Assembly (NCBI RefSeq): GCF_000003815.2
Contig: NC_049993.1
Coordinates: 10,197,285-10,261,284 of the forward strand
DNA from: Branchiostoma floridae
Taxonomy: Eukaryota; Chordata; Leptocardii; Amphioxiformes; Branchiostomatidae
Direction: 5' to 3'
Length of the DNA stretch: 64,000 nucleotides
A program made the translations under genes and the position numbers. Each line of letters begins with the position of its first letter. Positions within the stretch are counted from its first letter, which is position 1. The notes under the pieces were generated by a model. It saw only the letters and a list, made by a program, of their open reading frames with translations, was not told the DNA's origin and did no database searches. Positions 46,709 to 57,107 of this stretch are shown in pieces.

Positions 46709-46819
46709 GTACGGCAATTTTGCACTATGTTCCATCTAACATATTTCTTGAAGACGGTGAGAGAATAGTGACATATACTTTTTGCTTACCGTGTGGTTTT
46801 TTATTCGTTCCAAACGTAT

Positions 46820-47155
46820 AAAGCTAAGGGCACAACCCGATGCACGTGCAATTTGTCCGTACGTTTTTTTTTGGAGGCCACGTCCACCAAGTATTTCTAA
46901 AAACGTTCAGACTGTACAGGGCAGGCGTGTCGCCCGTACTGGCAAGTACGGGGGGCGAATCCGCAGCCCGATGGCACACAACGTTTTGCCTGCACGTAAA
47001 GATCTACGGCGTGTCTGCGCGCTCCAAAATCCGTCGGATTCCCTTCGAGTTCGTACGGAGGCGGTACTTACCACTTACGGATCCCAAAAGATTGCTCACG
47101 TTTTGGAACGTAGACAGCATATATTTGCACGTACGGCGGGTTTCTTAGCTTTAAG
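46820..47155. mobile_element. Inverted-repeat element with AAGCTAAGGGCACAACCCG ends
   Basis: AAGCTAAGGGCACAACCCG at the left and CGGCGGGTTTCTTAGCTTT at the right. Most of the right half recurs in reverse at 40757..40915 with good conservation. It lies in the first intron of the lectin gene. Confidence 0.78.
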
Positions 47156-47268
47156 TTAGGCTAGTAAGGCCCGATTTACACGACGAAAGTTACAAAATGT
47201 GAGACAACAGCGTACAATTTACAAATTTGGTAATTCCATGGCGGGGTATAAGTAAGCTTATAATATGA

Positions 47269-47432
47269 TACAGCATTTAAGTTCACGGGGATTTAATTTC
47301 GCGGTAACACCATGCAGTGTAGTCTCTTACTGCAATGGAAAAATATTCGCGGAGGTTTTAAATTCACGGTGAAGCGGCTACCGTGAAAACCGCGAACATT
47401 TAATCACTGCGAATGTTTCTGCATTTACAGTA
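47269..47432. mobile_element. TA-flanked MITE, CTGTAAATGCAGAAA family, copy 4 (reverse)
   Basis: TA/CAGCATTTAAGTTCACGGGG at the left and GTTTCTGCATTTACAG/TA at the right. Confidence 0.85.
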
Positions 47433-47954
47433 GTATGTAAATTGTGCATGAATGTCCCAAGAATTGATTTGATTTGGCGCATGGTGCTCAAAGAAAACAA
47501 TGTCTAGCTGATTTCGGAACCCTATTCTACGATATTCGACCGGTTCTAATTCGAACCAAAGCTGTGTTCTATTTTGGTCAACGAAAGTAGTTACTGTAAA
47601 CAAAGCTGTCAAGTTCTTTTTCCTGGATGCCTGGTATCAGAATTTTTTCTAATGTAAACCTTTCTGGAGAGTACATCTATGCTGATACTTTGCTCGGGTC
47701 CGTTCACACGTAACGAAACTCATGGCATAATTGTTTGTGACCTTGATTATTTCACGTATTGTTTGCCGCGGTATTAAACTCATATTCGTGCAGCAAAACA
47801 TGCATATGTATGTAGTTTACATATAGCGATCAAATAGAGTCTAACTTACCTCAATGACAACTTCAAATGATTGTGGTTGTTTTTTCCCTAGATTTGTTCT
47901 TTTATGATAAAGCGCTTAATTTTGTTATTAAAGGAAATTAAGCGGAGGAAAATG

Positions 47955-48797
47955 GAATTTGAGGCCAGCGCCAGCCTTGATGTCTTTTCACGCCAGAACA
48001 GCTTACGCTAGAGCCACCAAATGTAGTGAGTTTTCCTAGAATATTGTTGGCAACAATACTACAATAACCGCTAATTTTGGTTCTAACAATGTATTTTTCA
48101 CGCTTATTCGCTATATTACTGCTATTTTCTTACATAAATAAAATCTTATGTTATTTAGAATATCTTTCATTATTAGTTATGCATAAATTGTGATAATTTG
48201 ATGACGTCATCAGCCCAAAATCCAAGATGGCGGACCGTTTGGCCAGATCAAGAAAAACTAGCTTATTATCCCTTTTTATTTGTATCCAATTGGTATTTTT
48301 TCATCCCAAACCATCTAAATGAATGTATTAAGTCTATTTCCATTGCCTTTTGTGATTATTTGTTGCAAAAAAGTATGTTTGATAATTCAAGGTGGTGGAT
48401 ATAATATGGCGGAGCCCAACTTGTATCTTAGATGCGCATGACGTCATTTATGACGTCATTATGATGTCATTGATGTTGCTACTGGCAACACAAGTCGTAA
48501 AAAACATTATTCTTCTGTTATTTGCACTTGCTGTTACATATTTTGAGCGAAACGTGAAGGTTTCTGAGAATACCCTATTTTCATGGGTCCGGCCAATACA
48601 ATCAAATTGGTGACGTCATAATTACGTCATTTTACGTTAACGAAACGTCAAACGTCTTACACCTGTCAGATATTATGTCTATATCATCTACTGAAAATTT
48701 GGTGGCCATACAACACGTCTTTCAAGAGTTATGGAAGTGGAGGGCCTCAAAAGCCCAAAATGACCAAAAAAGCCCCGTCTGAATAGGGTTAAAATTT
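47955..48797. mobile_element. Long copy of the AAAAAGCCCGGTCTGAATAGGGTTAA family
   Basis: Contains GCTTACGCTAGAGCCACCAAA near the left and ends CAAAAAAGCCCCGTCTGAATAGGGTTAA, as in 62979..63199. The middle is longer here and carries four TGACGTCA palindromes. No convincing gene: the open stretches at 48198..48613 have no family features. Confidence 0.7.
48202..48618. promoter_or_regulatory. Cluster of four perfect CRE/ATF palindromes (TGACGTCA)
   Basis: TGACGTCA at 48202..48209, 48439..48446, 48451..48458 and 48611..48618, plus near-matches (ATGATGTCAT, TTACGTCATT). They lie inside a mobile element in the lectin gene's first intron. Function is inferred from the motif only. Confidence 0.5.
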
Positions 48798-49074
48798 AAA
48801 ATTTCACTTTTACATGTACTTTGAATATATCGTCAAATACTAGAGAGGGGTATGATATTTTATGACGACGTTCATATTTAGCTTTAGTCCAGATTTTTTT
48901 AATGCTTCCATGTCTTACCAATAGTCGTAGTGGTTTGTTCCTTCACTGGGTCTAAGACACTTTATTATCAAGGCAGATCCCCAAACAACTAATTTACGTG
49001 TGTCTGATTTTTTTTCTGATGACACTGTAGTTTGGGCCTGTAGGACCGCCTAAGGAGGATGTCTTCTTCACGTG

Positions 49075-50500
49075 TTGACATAACCAACGTTATAGATGAA
49101 CTTTATTGCACGACAATTGTACATGGTACAATGTTTGGCAACGACTATTACACAAAGTACAAAATAGATGTATAGAATAGGACTTAACATCATAATTAAC
49201 ATGACGATAAGGGCTAATACAAGTCTTTGATATAGTGTTACATAATCGAGTCGGGCTTAATCATGGGTTTCGGTATTCTTTCTGATAACAAAACAGTCTT
49301 TCATATATTTACCTATCTTGGCATTACGGGAGTTGTGGCATCTAAAGATATATACAAATCTGTCTGTAGCATCGAGTCCCTTGAAATCTGTTGTACTTGA
49401 TTCGAGAAATGTGAATAGCTCATCACGTAAAATAGTGTATCTAGAACATATCATTATAAAGTGAAATTCATCTTCAATATGCTTTGACAGACAAAAAGGA
49501 CAGAACCTTTGGTCAGGGGTTACATTGCAGTATCTGCCTGTTTTAATATCAAATTTATTGCTACTGATTTAACTGAGTCATTGCTTTTCGAATTTCAAAA
49601 TTTCTATATCATCAAGGTATGTTTCTTGTTCATAACATTCTTTTGATTTGCTAAGAAAGGACAGTTTTGAATTGTTTTCAATAGAACTAACCCACTTCTG
49701 TATGTATATATCTTGTTACCGAAGGCGCACTTGGTTGGCAATGTAATCTGCATCATAAGTCTCAGGTTTCATCCACATGTCTCCCAAGCCATGGTAACAG
49801 AGAATGTCCTTAACATGATTAATCCAGTCTTGATCATCAGTAAATAAAGTATGCATCGCGAAGAAGTGAGTCCTCAGGTAAGTTTACCAAATGCAAACGG
49901 TGCCAGTATTTAATGAGCTGAATTCTAGCAGATATCATAATGGGGAAAAGTTTCTAATTTTCCTCGCAAGCCATCATTAGATGATTTTGAATGAACACCA
50001 AGTAGAAATTCCTGAAAACGTGTGTCAAGTATGTCGAATTCTGGTATATCTAAAGGGAGGCATGCGTTGTCGATTGAAAAATCATCCTTTTCTAGATCAA
50101 GCCCAGACGCATGTCTTAAGAACGTGTCTTTGTCTGATCTTCTTTCAAAATTAATGATATAAGATTGAGTTAGATTGATGGAAGTGCTCTTTCGAATCGA
50201 CAGTGAAATACTGTCGTCGATATAAAGTTTTTTTTACTAAGAGAGAGAAAGTATTTTTTGGAGAAGATACAGGGATGTTTTGAGACAATAAGTTTCGGTG
50301 TTTTCGCGGTTTGGTCAAAGCATGTTAACTCGGATCCATACATGAGGATAGGTTTTACAAATTTGTCGAAAAGATTTTTACCTAGCGTTATTGAAATGTT
50401 TTCCGATGATAAAAGTGATTTTAATTTGAAGATAGCTCTCATAGCTTTCGTCTTTAGAATTTTCTGGCTGTTTTAATTTACCTGAGGACGTAAGAGGGTT
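49075..50500 (-). pseudogene. Decayed non-LTR retrotransposon (LINE), 3' end of reverse transcriptase ORF
   Basis: Minus-strand fragments in several frames keep typical RT C-terminal phrases: FDKFVKPILMYGSE (about 50330..50380), then CPFC and HIEDEFHFIMICSRY (about 49445..49510), followed by LRDELFTFLES. The CPFC plus later H and C residues resemble the zinc-knuckle-like end of CR1/L2-type LINEs. Multiple frameshifts and stops show it is dead. The 5' limit is unclear, and 49560..50160 is too decayed to read. Confidence 0.72.
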
Positions 50501-50881
50501 ATAAGCCCCCTTCCGATACGTTTCACTCTTCTGCATGTCTAGCAAGATCCCTTGTTACTTCCAGGAAATGTCATCAATGTTATATTTTCACTAGCGTTCG
50601 TTCAGGACCGTTCAGTGTAATATAACCGGCTGCTGCCGCGCCGCGTGCCTGCGAAGCTGGTGTGTTACGTTGAAGGGGAGTTATACCGGCTATATAGACA
50701 CAGATGCAGATGGCTTGGTCGACCCGGACAAAATAAGTGACGTTCTAATCATAGTTGTTGACGAATAAGCTACGAACATTTTTACCCAAACTTTAGACAT
50801 GTTTTATAATACAAATTTTCCGTTTTAATATCATATATTTGGTTAATATCACAGTGGGTGTTTAATATTATATCTCACCAG

Positions 50882-50974
50882 ACGTCAGGAATGTGCAGCA
50901 GTCCCAGTCTGATTGGAAGGACCTTGCGGATATTACTGCAAACACACCCAACCCTCTTTACGCAACTGGAGCAG
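50882..50974 (+). CDS. Transmembrane lectin gene, exon 2 (cytoplasmic NPLY motif)
   Basis: Phase-1 exon of 31 codons between TATCTCACCAG and GGAGCAG/GTAAAC. It encodes DVRNVQQSQSDWKDLADITA followed by NTPNPLYATGA, residues about 15-45 of the predicted protein. NPLY fits NPxY, the clathrin/PTB-domain sorting signal of endocytic receptors. It lies on the cytoplasmic side if the helix in exon 3 is a type II anchor. Acidic and polar, no signal peptide. It is linked to exon 3 by phase (G plus GT gives glycine) and by order; a joining transcript is not available. Confidence 0.75.
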
Positions 50975-51151
50975 GTAAACATCTTATTTACTCGTGCTCG
51001 TGCTCGACTTTCACCCTTCTCAGACAAGACGGGAGGGTGAGGCCTGCGCCAACTTCCACGCCGCATACCTTCTGAACTTTTCATTTTTTTCATCCTACCT
51101 ACCTACACAACTAGTCCCTTGACATCCTGGTCGTTTTTCAACAACAATCAT

Positions 51152-52545
51152 AACTAGAGTTCAACGAACCCATCTCTTCGCCAAATAATCATGCCTTTAT
51201 TTAAGACTTTTAGGTCTTATTCATGTATTACTTAGTAGCAAATGACTGCATGAACTGTGTTCCTCACAAACAAACAAACATTACCAAAACCAGACTGTGA
51301 CCTGACAGATGACCTAGTAGCATCCCTGGTCAATCAGAATTTCATGCTTGTCAATTTAGACTTTGTCCCCAGTGTAAGGGCGTCCTCCAGCAAACCATCT
51401 GTATAACAGCTGTGTCCATAGATATAGGTCAAAATGAGATATATAGAGCACAGTTTATTTCTGTTAATAAGTTTTGCTGCAGTACCTTAGGAAGCCGCTA
51501 GGGGGCCCACTATCATAATTTATCTTCGTTTTCCTGACCCCTACCCACCTACCAAATATCATCAGGATTTTTTCAAGGCTTCTCGAGTTATGTATTCCAC
51601 AAACAAACGGACGCACACACTCGGCCCGCTACCGTCCTAACGGAAAATGCTACGTCAACTATTTTCGAACACAACCTTCCTTTCCGCAGCCGCTACTTGA
51701 ATACTAAATATCATGAAAATCTATACACAGCTTCTTGAGTTATATGCTGTTGGCATGGATTTATGAACTTTCCTCATTAATTATGCAAATTAGCTACTGA
51801 TTTGCATAATTAGTATTACATTGTATAAGTCATCACTCATTCTATCTACATACCGAAAATCCTGATGATCTGTTTACACGTTCTCAAGTTATCCTCGTCC
51901 AAAGTTTGAACGGAAATCGGTGCCTGCAGTTCCCAAAAAGCCGCTAGGGGGTCCAAACTCACAGCACTTACTCTCTGTTCCAAGGGCTATCTACCACTCA
52001 AAAATCATGACCACAGCATGTCCAGAACACGAAGTGCCAAAATTGAAAGTTTTGCTGCAGTACCTTAGGCAGCCACTAGGGTGCCCATTATCGAGCTTGA
52101 CCTTTGTTTTCCTAACCCCAATCCACCTAACAAATATAATCAGGATCCATTCAAGGGTTCTCGAGTTATCTTGCATACAGACAAACGCACTTACATACAA
52201 ATCCCGCTACAGCACCATAGGTAAGAGCCAGGTAAACCATTTTCGCACTTGACCTTCCTCTCCAAAACCGCTACACACCTACCAAGTTTCGTGAAAATCG
52301 CCCAGCTAGATTTTGACTTATGCTGCCAAAAACAAACCGCAAAAAACATACCAAGCTCGCTGCAGTACCGTAGGAAAACGCCAGGTAAACCGTTTTCAAA
52401 CTTGGCATTCCTTTCGACAACTGCTACACACCTACCAAAAATCACAAAGTTCCATCCACAATTTCTCGAGTTATATGCTGTTGACCTACATACAGACCCA
52501 AGTCAGCAATCTCATACTCTTCTTGGCGAAGAGAAAAAGCAGCAT
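51152..52545 (-). mobile_element. Non-autonomous element of the tgcagtacc/ctagggggccc family, copy 2
   Basis: Left boundary AACTAGAGTTCAACGAACCC, then ATCTCTTCGCCAAATAATCA, as at 42527. The right end at 52516 is TCTTGGCGAAGAG. At least four degenerate internal units occur (about 51475, 51640, 51925, 52060). The last 400 bp is nearly identical to 43575..43985. Confidence 0.65.
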
Positions 52546-52644
52546 TTGCCAGTTTTTCGGTTTACTTTCCGACTTGTTGTTAAAGAGCATTTTTGACGAA
52601 AGTTGCTACTTTTATTTTTAACGTCTATTTCTCATCTCGAGAAG

Positions 52645-52872
52645 GTCCGGTGGGGCAAACTGGAATTCCTAATGCAAAAATTCTTTAAAACCCATTGTCA
52701 AGGTCTTTTCGGACTAAGGCTAAGCAAACATTCCTAAACACCCATTTCCGTTTGTTTTCTGTTTTTTGGACAACCTCGAAATCCTAGGCAAACGTTCCTG
52801 AGCACCCATTCCTGGGGTCTTTTCTGGCAACCTCGAATTCCTAAGGCTAACCAAACGCCCATTCCCGTTTTT
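52645..52872. repeat. Tandem CCTCGAATTCCTAAGG / AACATTCCTGAACACCCATT repeat
   Basis: Three to four units of about 70 bp, each with GACAACCTCGAATTCCTA and AACATTCCTGAACACCCATT. The array resumes at 53685..53830 after an inserted element. Confidence 0.8.
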
Positions 52873-53671
52873 ACCTCCATGAAAAAATGGAGGTATAGTT
52901 TTTGGTGTGTCTGTGTGTCTGTGTATCTGTGTGTCTGTCTGTGTGTGTGTCCGCATATTTGTGGACATCATAACTTGAGAACCTCTCAATGGACTACGAT
53001 GATATTTGGTATGTGGGTAGGGGTTGGGAAGACGAAGGTCAAGGTCGATTTTGGGCCCCCTAGTGTGTGACCTTGGTACTGCAGCAGAACTTCAATTTTT
53101 TGTATCTTTTTATCTGGACATGCTATGGTCTTGATTTCTTGGTGGCAGATAGCTTTTGATGTAAGGAAGAAGTGGTGTATGTTTGGGCCCCCTAGCAGCT
53201 TGCTCTGGAACTGCAGGAGCATTTTTGTCAAAATCTTCCAAGAAGCATAACGGAACATAGGAATGATGAATTTCCATGATATTTGCTATGCAGGTACATG
53301 TAGCAGAGATGTACATAATGAAATCAAAATTATGCAAATTTGGACTTCATTTGCATACTTAATGAGGAAAATGTATATTTACAGTGTTGTCCAGTATATC
53401 ACTCAAATACATGTTACATATGTAGTTTGTGGAGTTTGTGGCAGGCGGAAGTTAAGCAGATACTAATTATGCAAATAAGTCCCTAATTTGCATAATTGAT
53501 TTGAAAGTGTCCTGATTTTTCTTATTTCGTGTAGTAAATGATTGGTCTGTCAACACTGTGACCTGTGTACGTTAGTTAAAGGTGTACATAAGCAAGCATA
53601 AATTATACTAATGTGAAATTCATTTGCATAATCAGAATATTTCATGGAGGTATGAGGTCTCCGAACTCTAG
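52873..53671 (+). mobile_element. Element with CCTCCAT hairpin start and CTCTAG end, inserted in a tandem array
   Basis: Begins ACCTCCATGAAAAAATGGAGG (hairpin 52874..52880 with 52887..52893) and ends ATGAGGTCTCCGAACTCTAG before TT. It carries (GTGTCT)n, ATGATATTTGGTATGTGGGT and GGTACTGCAGCAGAACTTC, the reverse of motifs in copies at 42527 and 51152. The tandem repeat on both sides is its insertion site. A CTAG/T end and a nearby short stem recall Helitrons, but a 5' TC was not found. Confidence 0.65.
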
Positions 53672-53703
53672 TTGTTTTTGTTTTACGGACAACCTCGAAT
53701 TCC

Positions 53704-53772
53704 TACTCTCCAAGCAGAGATTAGAAAAAAAAACGTTAAAAATTAGCCGGAGCCTAATCTCTGCTCTGTACG
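53704..53772. mobile_element. Small inverted-repeat insertion (CTCTCCAAGCAGAGATTAG)
   Basis: CAGAGATTAG and CTAATCTCTG bound an A-rich centre. The left end matches 30057. Confidence 0.6.
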
Positions 53773-53921
53773 AGATCCTAAGCAAACATTCCTGAACACC
53801 CAATGATCAGGTCCTTTAGGGTTATTTTGAGCATTAGCCATGATTAGCTCCACAATTCCGTGGCGTGAGCTGTGAGTAGTAAATAGCAATGTCCTTTTAC
53901 TTTTCCATTCTTGTTCCATAG

Positions 53922-54047
53922 GTGCAAGCGATAATGAGCCCACTGATGGAAACAACATGGAGTGCTGCAAGATACGCAGGAAGCTGTGTAAGGCAATCTG
54001 CCTTGTTTTCGGCTTGGTCGTGGTCATCCTGTTGGCGTATTTTGTAG
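53922..54047 (+). CDS. Transmembrane lectin gene, exon 3 (membrane anchor)
   Basis: Phase-1 exon between TTGTTCCATAG and TTTGTAG/GTCAGT, residues about 46-87. A short acidic stretch (ASDNEPTDGNN) leads to MECCKIRRKLCK and then the hydrophobic helix AICLVFGLVVVILLAYFV. The basic cluster before the helix and the absence of a signal peptide predict a type II topology: N-terminus inside, lectin heads outside. Three cysteines near the inner face could be acylated (inference). Confidence 0.9.
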   Translation: MQAIMSPLMETTWSAARYAGSCVRQSALFSAWSWSSCWRIL

Positions 54048-54439
54048 GTCAGTGTTTTCATGTTGGTGTTCGAAGTTCATCCTCCTACGCAGGGACATCA
54101 ACAGCCAAGTGGATGTGCCCTGTCTGGATGTGCCCTGCTCTTTCAACCGTCACCCTTAGTTCCTGACCGCCCAACTTATAAATATTAATGAGGTTACCCT
54201 TTTACAGGCGAAAGGGGGGGTCGTCCACAGGAGCTAGAAGTGACAGTTGAAAGGGCAGGGCACATCCAGACAGGCAGTTTGGCTGTTGGATGTCCCTACG
54301 TAGGATGATGTACGAAGCTATGCTTGTTACTAAGGCCACAGCAAGGAAATTTTATGGATCAGCCCGCGCATTCATCTTCGGAGATGGTCAACACGACGAG
54401 AAAGAACCAAAATGGGCAAATATGTTGTAAGGTAGGCTA

Positions 54440-54840
54440 ATGGTTGTACTTGTGGAAGTGACACTAGCCAGATAGCCATGACTGTAGGTATAGAAGTGAA
54501 ACTAAAAATTTAGTTACTATAGATAGTTGTAAAAGTGGCCCCAATATGGAGGCCTTGAGTGTTGTTGCCATGTTGGTACGTGATACCAGTCTAGTGATAC
54601 CAGACTAGTGTTACCTTTACTACACTAGTACACGTCTTGAATACAGAAATGATTGCCTTGTAGGCTGTGATACCATGTTCAATTCTTTTTTTACGTTTAG
54701 TACGTATATTTGGAATATTTAACCATCTTGTTTTTTTTACCCATCTTGTTTTCTTTCGCCCTGTTTCACTTTTTGGCCGTCTGCAGAGGATGCCATCCAT
54801 ACAATTTACATGCTGTGGTCTAATGCTAATTAATATAATA
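54440..54840 (+). repeat. Interspersed repeat (GATAGTTGTAAAAGTG family), copy 2
   Basis: Colinear with 41265..41660 up to TCTGCAGAGGATGCCATCCA. It lies in the intron between exons 3 and 4. Confidence 0.75.
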
Positions 54841-54904
54841 CTTAAGATCCCATTTAACATGTTTTTGTCAGTTTTTCGCATGTTATAATATTACATATTT
54901 CAAG

Positions 54905-54979
54905 GCAAAGCCACAACTTCATCTGGGGAGATGTCAAACGCAACTGAGGAAATGAATGATCGAGTCACCAAAATGAATA
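54905..54979 (+). CDS. Transmembrane lectin gene, exon 4 (short stalk)
   Basis: Phase-1 exon of 25 codons after ATTTCAAG, ending GAATA/GTAAGT. It encodes GKATTSSGEMSNATEEMNDR and VTKMN. Polar, with one N-glycosylation sequon (NAT) and a short possible coiled stretch. It connects the membrane helix to the collagen-like segment. Confidence 0.8.
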
Positions 54980-55382
54980 GTAAGTAATACTTTTTACTAC
55001 TTAATAATGAATCTTCTGAACACTTGGTAGCAATATACGTATACGTTTAAAAGGTTGCTATGATATTCATTATATATACATATAAGTTACGAATGAATAT
55101 AATGAATTAATCATAATTAATATCATAGTTTTTAGAATCTTTTCGAATATTCATATTACATGACATCGGCTATGTGAGAAGAATGTCTTTATTTAGTGAC
55201 TTACCAGCCTCATGTAAATATTTATGATCGTATTCATGTATGTAGCTTTGTATAAGGACTGTAGAGATATCAGTTTTAGTTTTAGCATTGTAAATTTATG
55301 AACAGTCTTGTAGTAAGCAGGACCTCGATTGTGTGTTAAACATTAATTCATAACCTTACTAGGTGGCATGGATATCTTTCAG

Positions 55383-56129
55383 AAACGTCTATGTTCCCTG
55401 GCGTGTCTAAACCTTTGGGCCCAATAGGGGTAACTGGCCCTGTGGGTAATCTGGGTTCAGTGGAACCCGGGGGTCAGGAAATCCCAGGGGATCTGGAAAC
55501 CCATGGGTCTACAACCCAACCTACGTCTGACGGTAAAAGGGGTGTCATTCAATGTGGTGGCCAGACTGGGTTAGCTGGGGTTGCTGGGTCTCTTGGACAA
55601 AAGGAACTTCCGGTAATGGATGGGCAGGGTGGGTTACCTGGGTCTACTGGATTTAATGGAGAAAGGGCACTTACTGGAAAGAGTGATAAGGAAGTTGGAT
55701 CACATGGGTCTACTGGGTCATCTGAAGAGAGTGCACACCTGGGGTTGGTTGACCAGGCCGGGTTACCTGGGGCTACCGGTTGTCCTGTAATGAAGGAACC
55801 CATAGGAATTGATAATCAACCTGGGTTACCTGGGGCTACCGGACCTCCTGGAATAAAGGGACCCACGATAATAGATGGTCATGGTGGGGTACCTGGGTGT
55901 ACTGGACCTCCTGGACTAAAAAGGCACATGGGGAAGGTGGGTCACGGCGGGGTACCTGGGTCTACTGGACCTCCATGGTCTTCAAAACCAAGAGTTGTTT
56001 GGGTCTACGGCCGAACAAAGGGGACAAATGGGATTGGCTGGCCAAGCATCGGTGACTGGGTAACTTCTCAACCTTCAAAAGGGAAGGAACTCATCCTGAA
56101 AACATCTGACCAGCGTGAATCAAAAGAAG
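55383..56129 (+). CDS. Transmembrane lectin gene, exon 5 (degenerate collagen-like segment)
   Basis: Opens after TCTTTCAG with AA ACG TCT (phase 1) and stays open to a stop at 56165..56167. A phase-1 donor at GAAG/GTGAAC (56130) would join it to the trefoil exon. Residues about 113-361. Gly-X-Y stretches such as GLPGATGPPGIKGP recur about every 21-22 residues (GGLPGSTG, AGLPGATG, PGLPGATG, GGVPGCTG, GGVPGSTG), separated by breaks in the triplet pattern. It was probably built by tandem duplication of a 63-66-bp unit. Such a broken repeat may form only short triple helices or act as a flexible spacer. The donor is weak. If unused, the protein would end here as a collagen-only membrane protein. 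Confidence 0.78.
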
Positions 56130-56422
56130 GTGAACTATTCGAATATCATTGTCTTGGAATGATTTGAGCATGACTTCAAATAACATTATAACATAGCTAT
56201 TAGATTATGTGAAACAATTGTTGAACAAGTGTCGACTCCTTCTTATATCATGTGGGATTAAAGGAGATTCCAAAAGGCAATTAATTAAAGAAAGGGAGCA
56301 ATTAACTAATCAATTAAGATGTCACCATGTGGAAAAAGTTTTCCAATAAAATAAGTATGATTTGTATAATACTTTACTCTCCGTGTATTAATCTTTTTAC
56401 AAATTTCTAATCTAGTATCTAA

Positions 56423-56596
56423 TACAGTAGAAGCCGCTTAATTGCACGGCCTTTTTGCCAGTAAATTTCGTGCAATTATCCGACTGGTGCAAAAATGCGA
56501 AGTTATCTTGCTGGACCGCACTGTTTTGCGATTTTAGGATTTCGTGCAGTTAACAGAAGTGTGCGTTTATCCGGCAATTAACTGGTTTCTACTGTA
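56423..56596. mobile_element. pogo/Tigger-like MITE, CAGTAGAAGC family, copy 2
   Basis: TA/CAGTAGAAGCCGCTTAATTG at the left and CAATTAACTGGTTTCTACTG/TA at the right. Confidence 0.9.
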
Positions 56597-56669
56597 TATA
56601 TAAAAGTATATAATATAAACTACTGAGAATCTTGGAATATCGACATATAAACGGGTTTGAATCATTGTG

Positions 56670-56672
56670 TCT

Positions 56673-56703
<31 letters not shown>

Positions 56704-56706
56704 TGT
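56670..56706. repeat. (TCA)n-like microsatellite
   Basis: TCATCATCATCACCATCATC repeats. Confidence 0.9.
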
Positions 56707-56799
56707 TATCGTTATCATGGTGTCTTACCATTTTTCTATCGTCACATAGTAACTTTCCTTTGAGATCCAGAATGTTTAATCTTGTGATCTTCCAGATTA

Positions 56800-56890
56800 C
56801 TTCAGTGTCACTGACGAAGGATAGCGGATTCTATCCGAAACGTCTGACCGTTTCCAAAACCATATCCAGTTGCTTGAGTAAATACTTTTT
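56800..56890 (+). mobile_element. Single arm of the AGCAGTTACTCAAGCAACTGG hairpin MITE
   Basis: GAAGGATAGCGGATTCTATC, GAAACGTCTGACCGTTTCC and CATATCCAGTTGCTTGAGTA match the right arm of 60705..60864. Confidence 0.78.
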
Positions 56891-56978
56891 GGTTAATCTT
56901 GTGATTTAGGGTAAACATTTATGATGCGTTTCTGTAATCTATTGCGTTCTAAATTCATCATGTGCTTGTTATTTTCAG

Positions 56979-57107
56979 CATGTCTGGTGGAACCCACCAT
57001 GCGGAAGGAGTGCGGTTGGCCAGGCATGACTCCAGTGGAGTGCCATCAGCGAGGATGTTGCTTTGATGATTTGACGAAAAATGCTTACTGGTGCTTTCAC
57101 AAGAGAG
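56979..57107 (+). CDS. Transmembrane lectin gene, exon 6 (trefoil / P domain)
   Basis: Phase-1 exon of 43 codons after TTATTTTCAG, ending AAGAGAG/GTAGGC, residues about 362-404. It holds the six-cysteine trefoil pattern: CLVEPTMRKEC, GWPGMTPVEC, HQRGCCFDD and YWCF. The conserved R.(D/E)CG, CC(F)D and WCF signatures are all present. Trefoil domains are compact, protease-resistant modules of secreted and mucosal proteins that can bind glycans. The exact domain-per-exon fit supports exon shuffling. Confidence 0.92.

Noticed and set aside
48198-48613. Plus-strand open frames near 48.2-48.6 kb as possible lectin exons
   Set aside because: They lie in a repeat, have no phase-1 splice pair, and no domain similarity.
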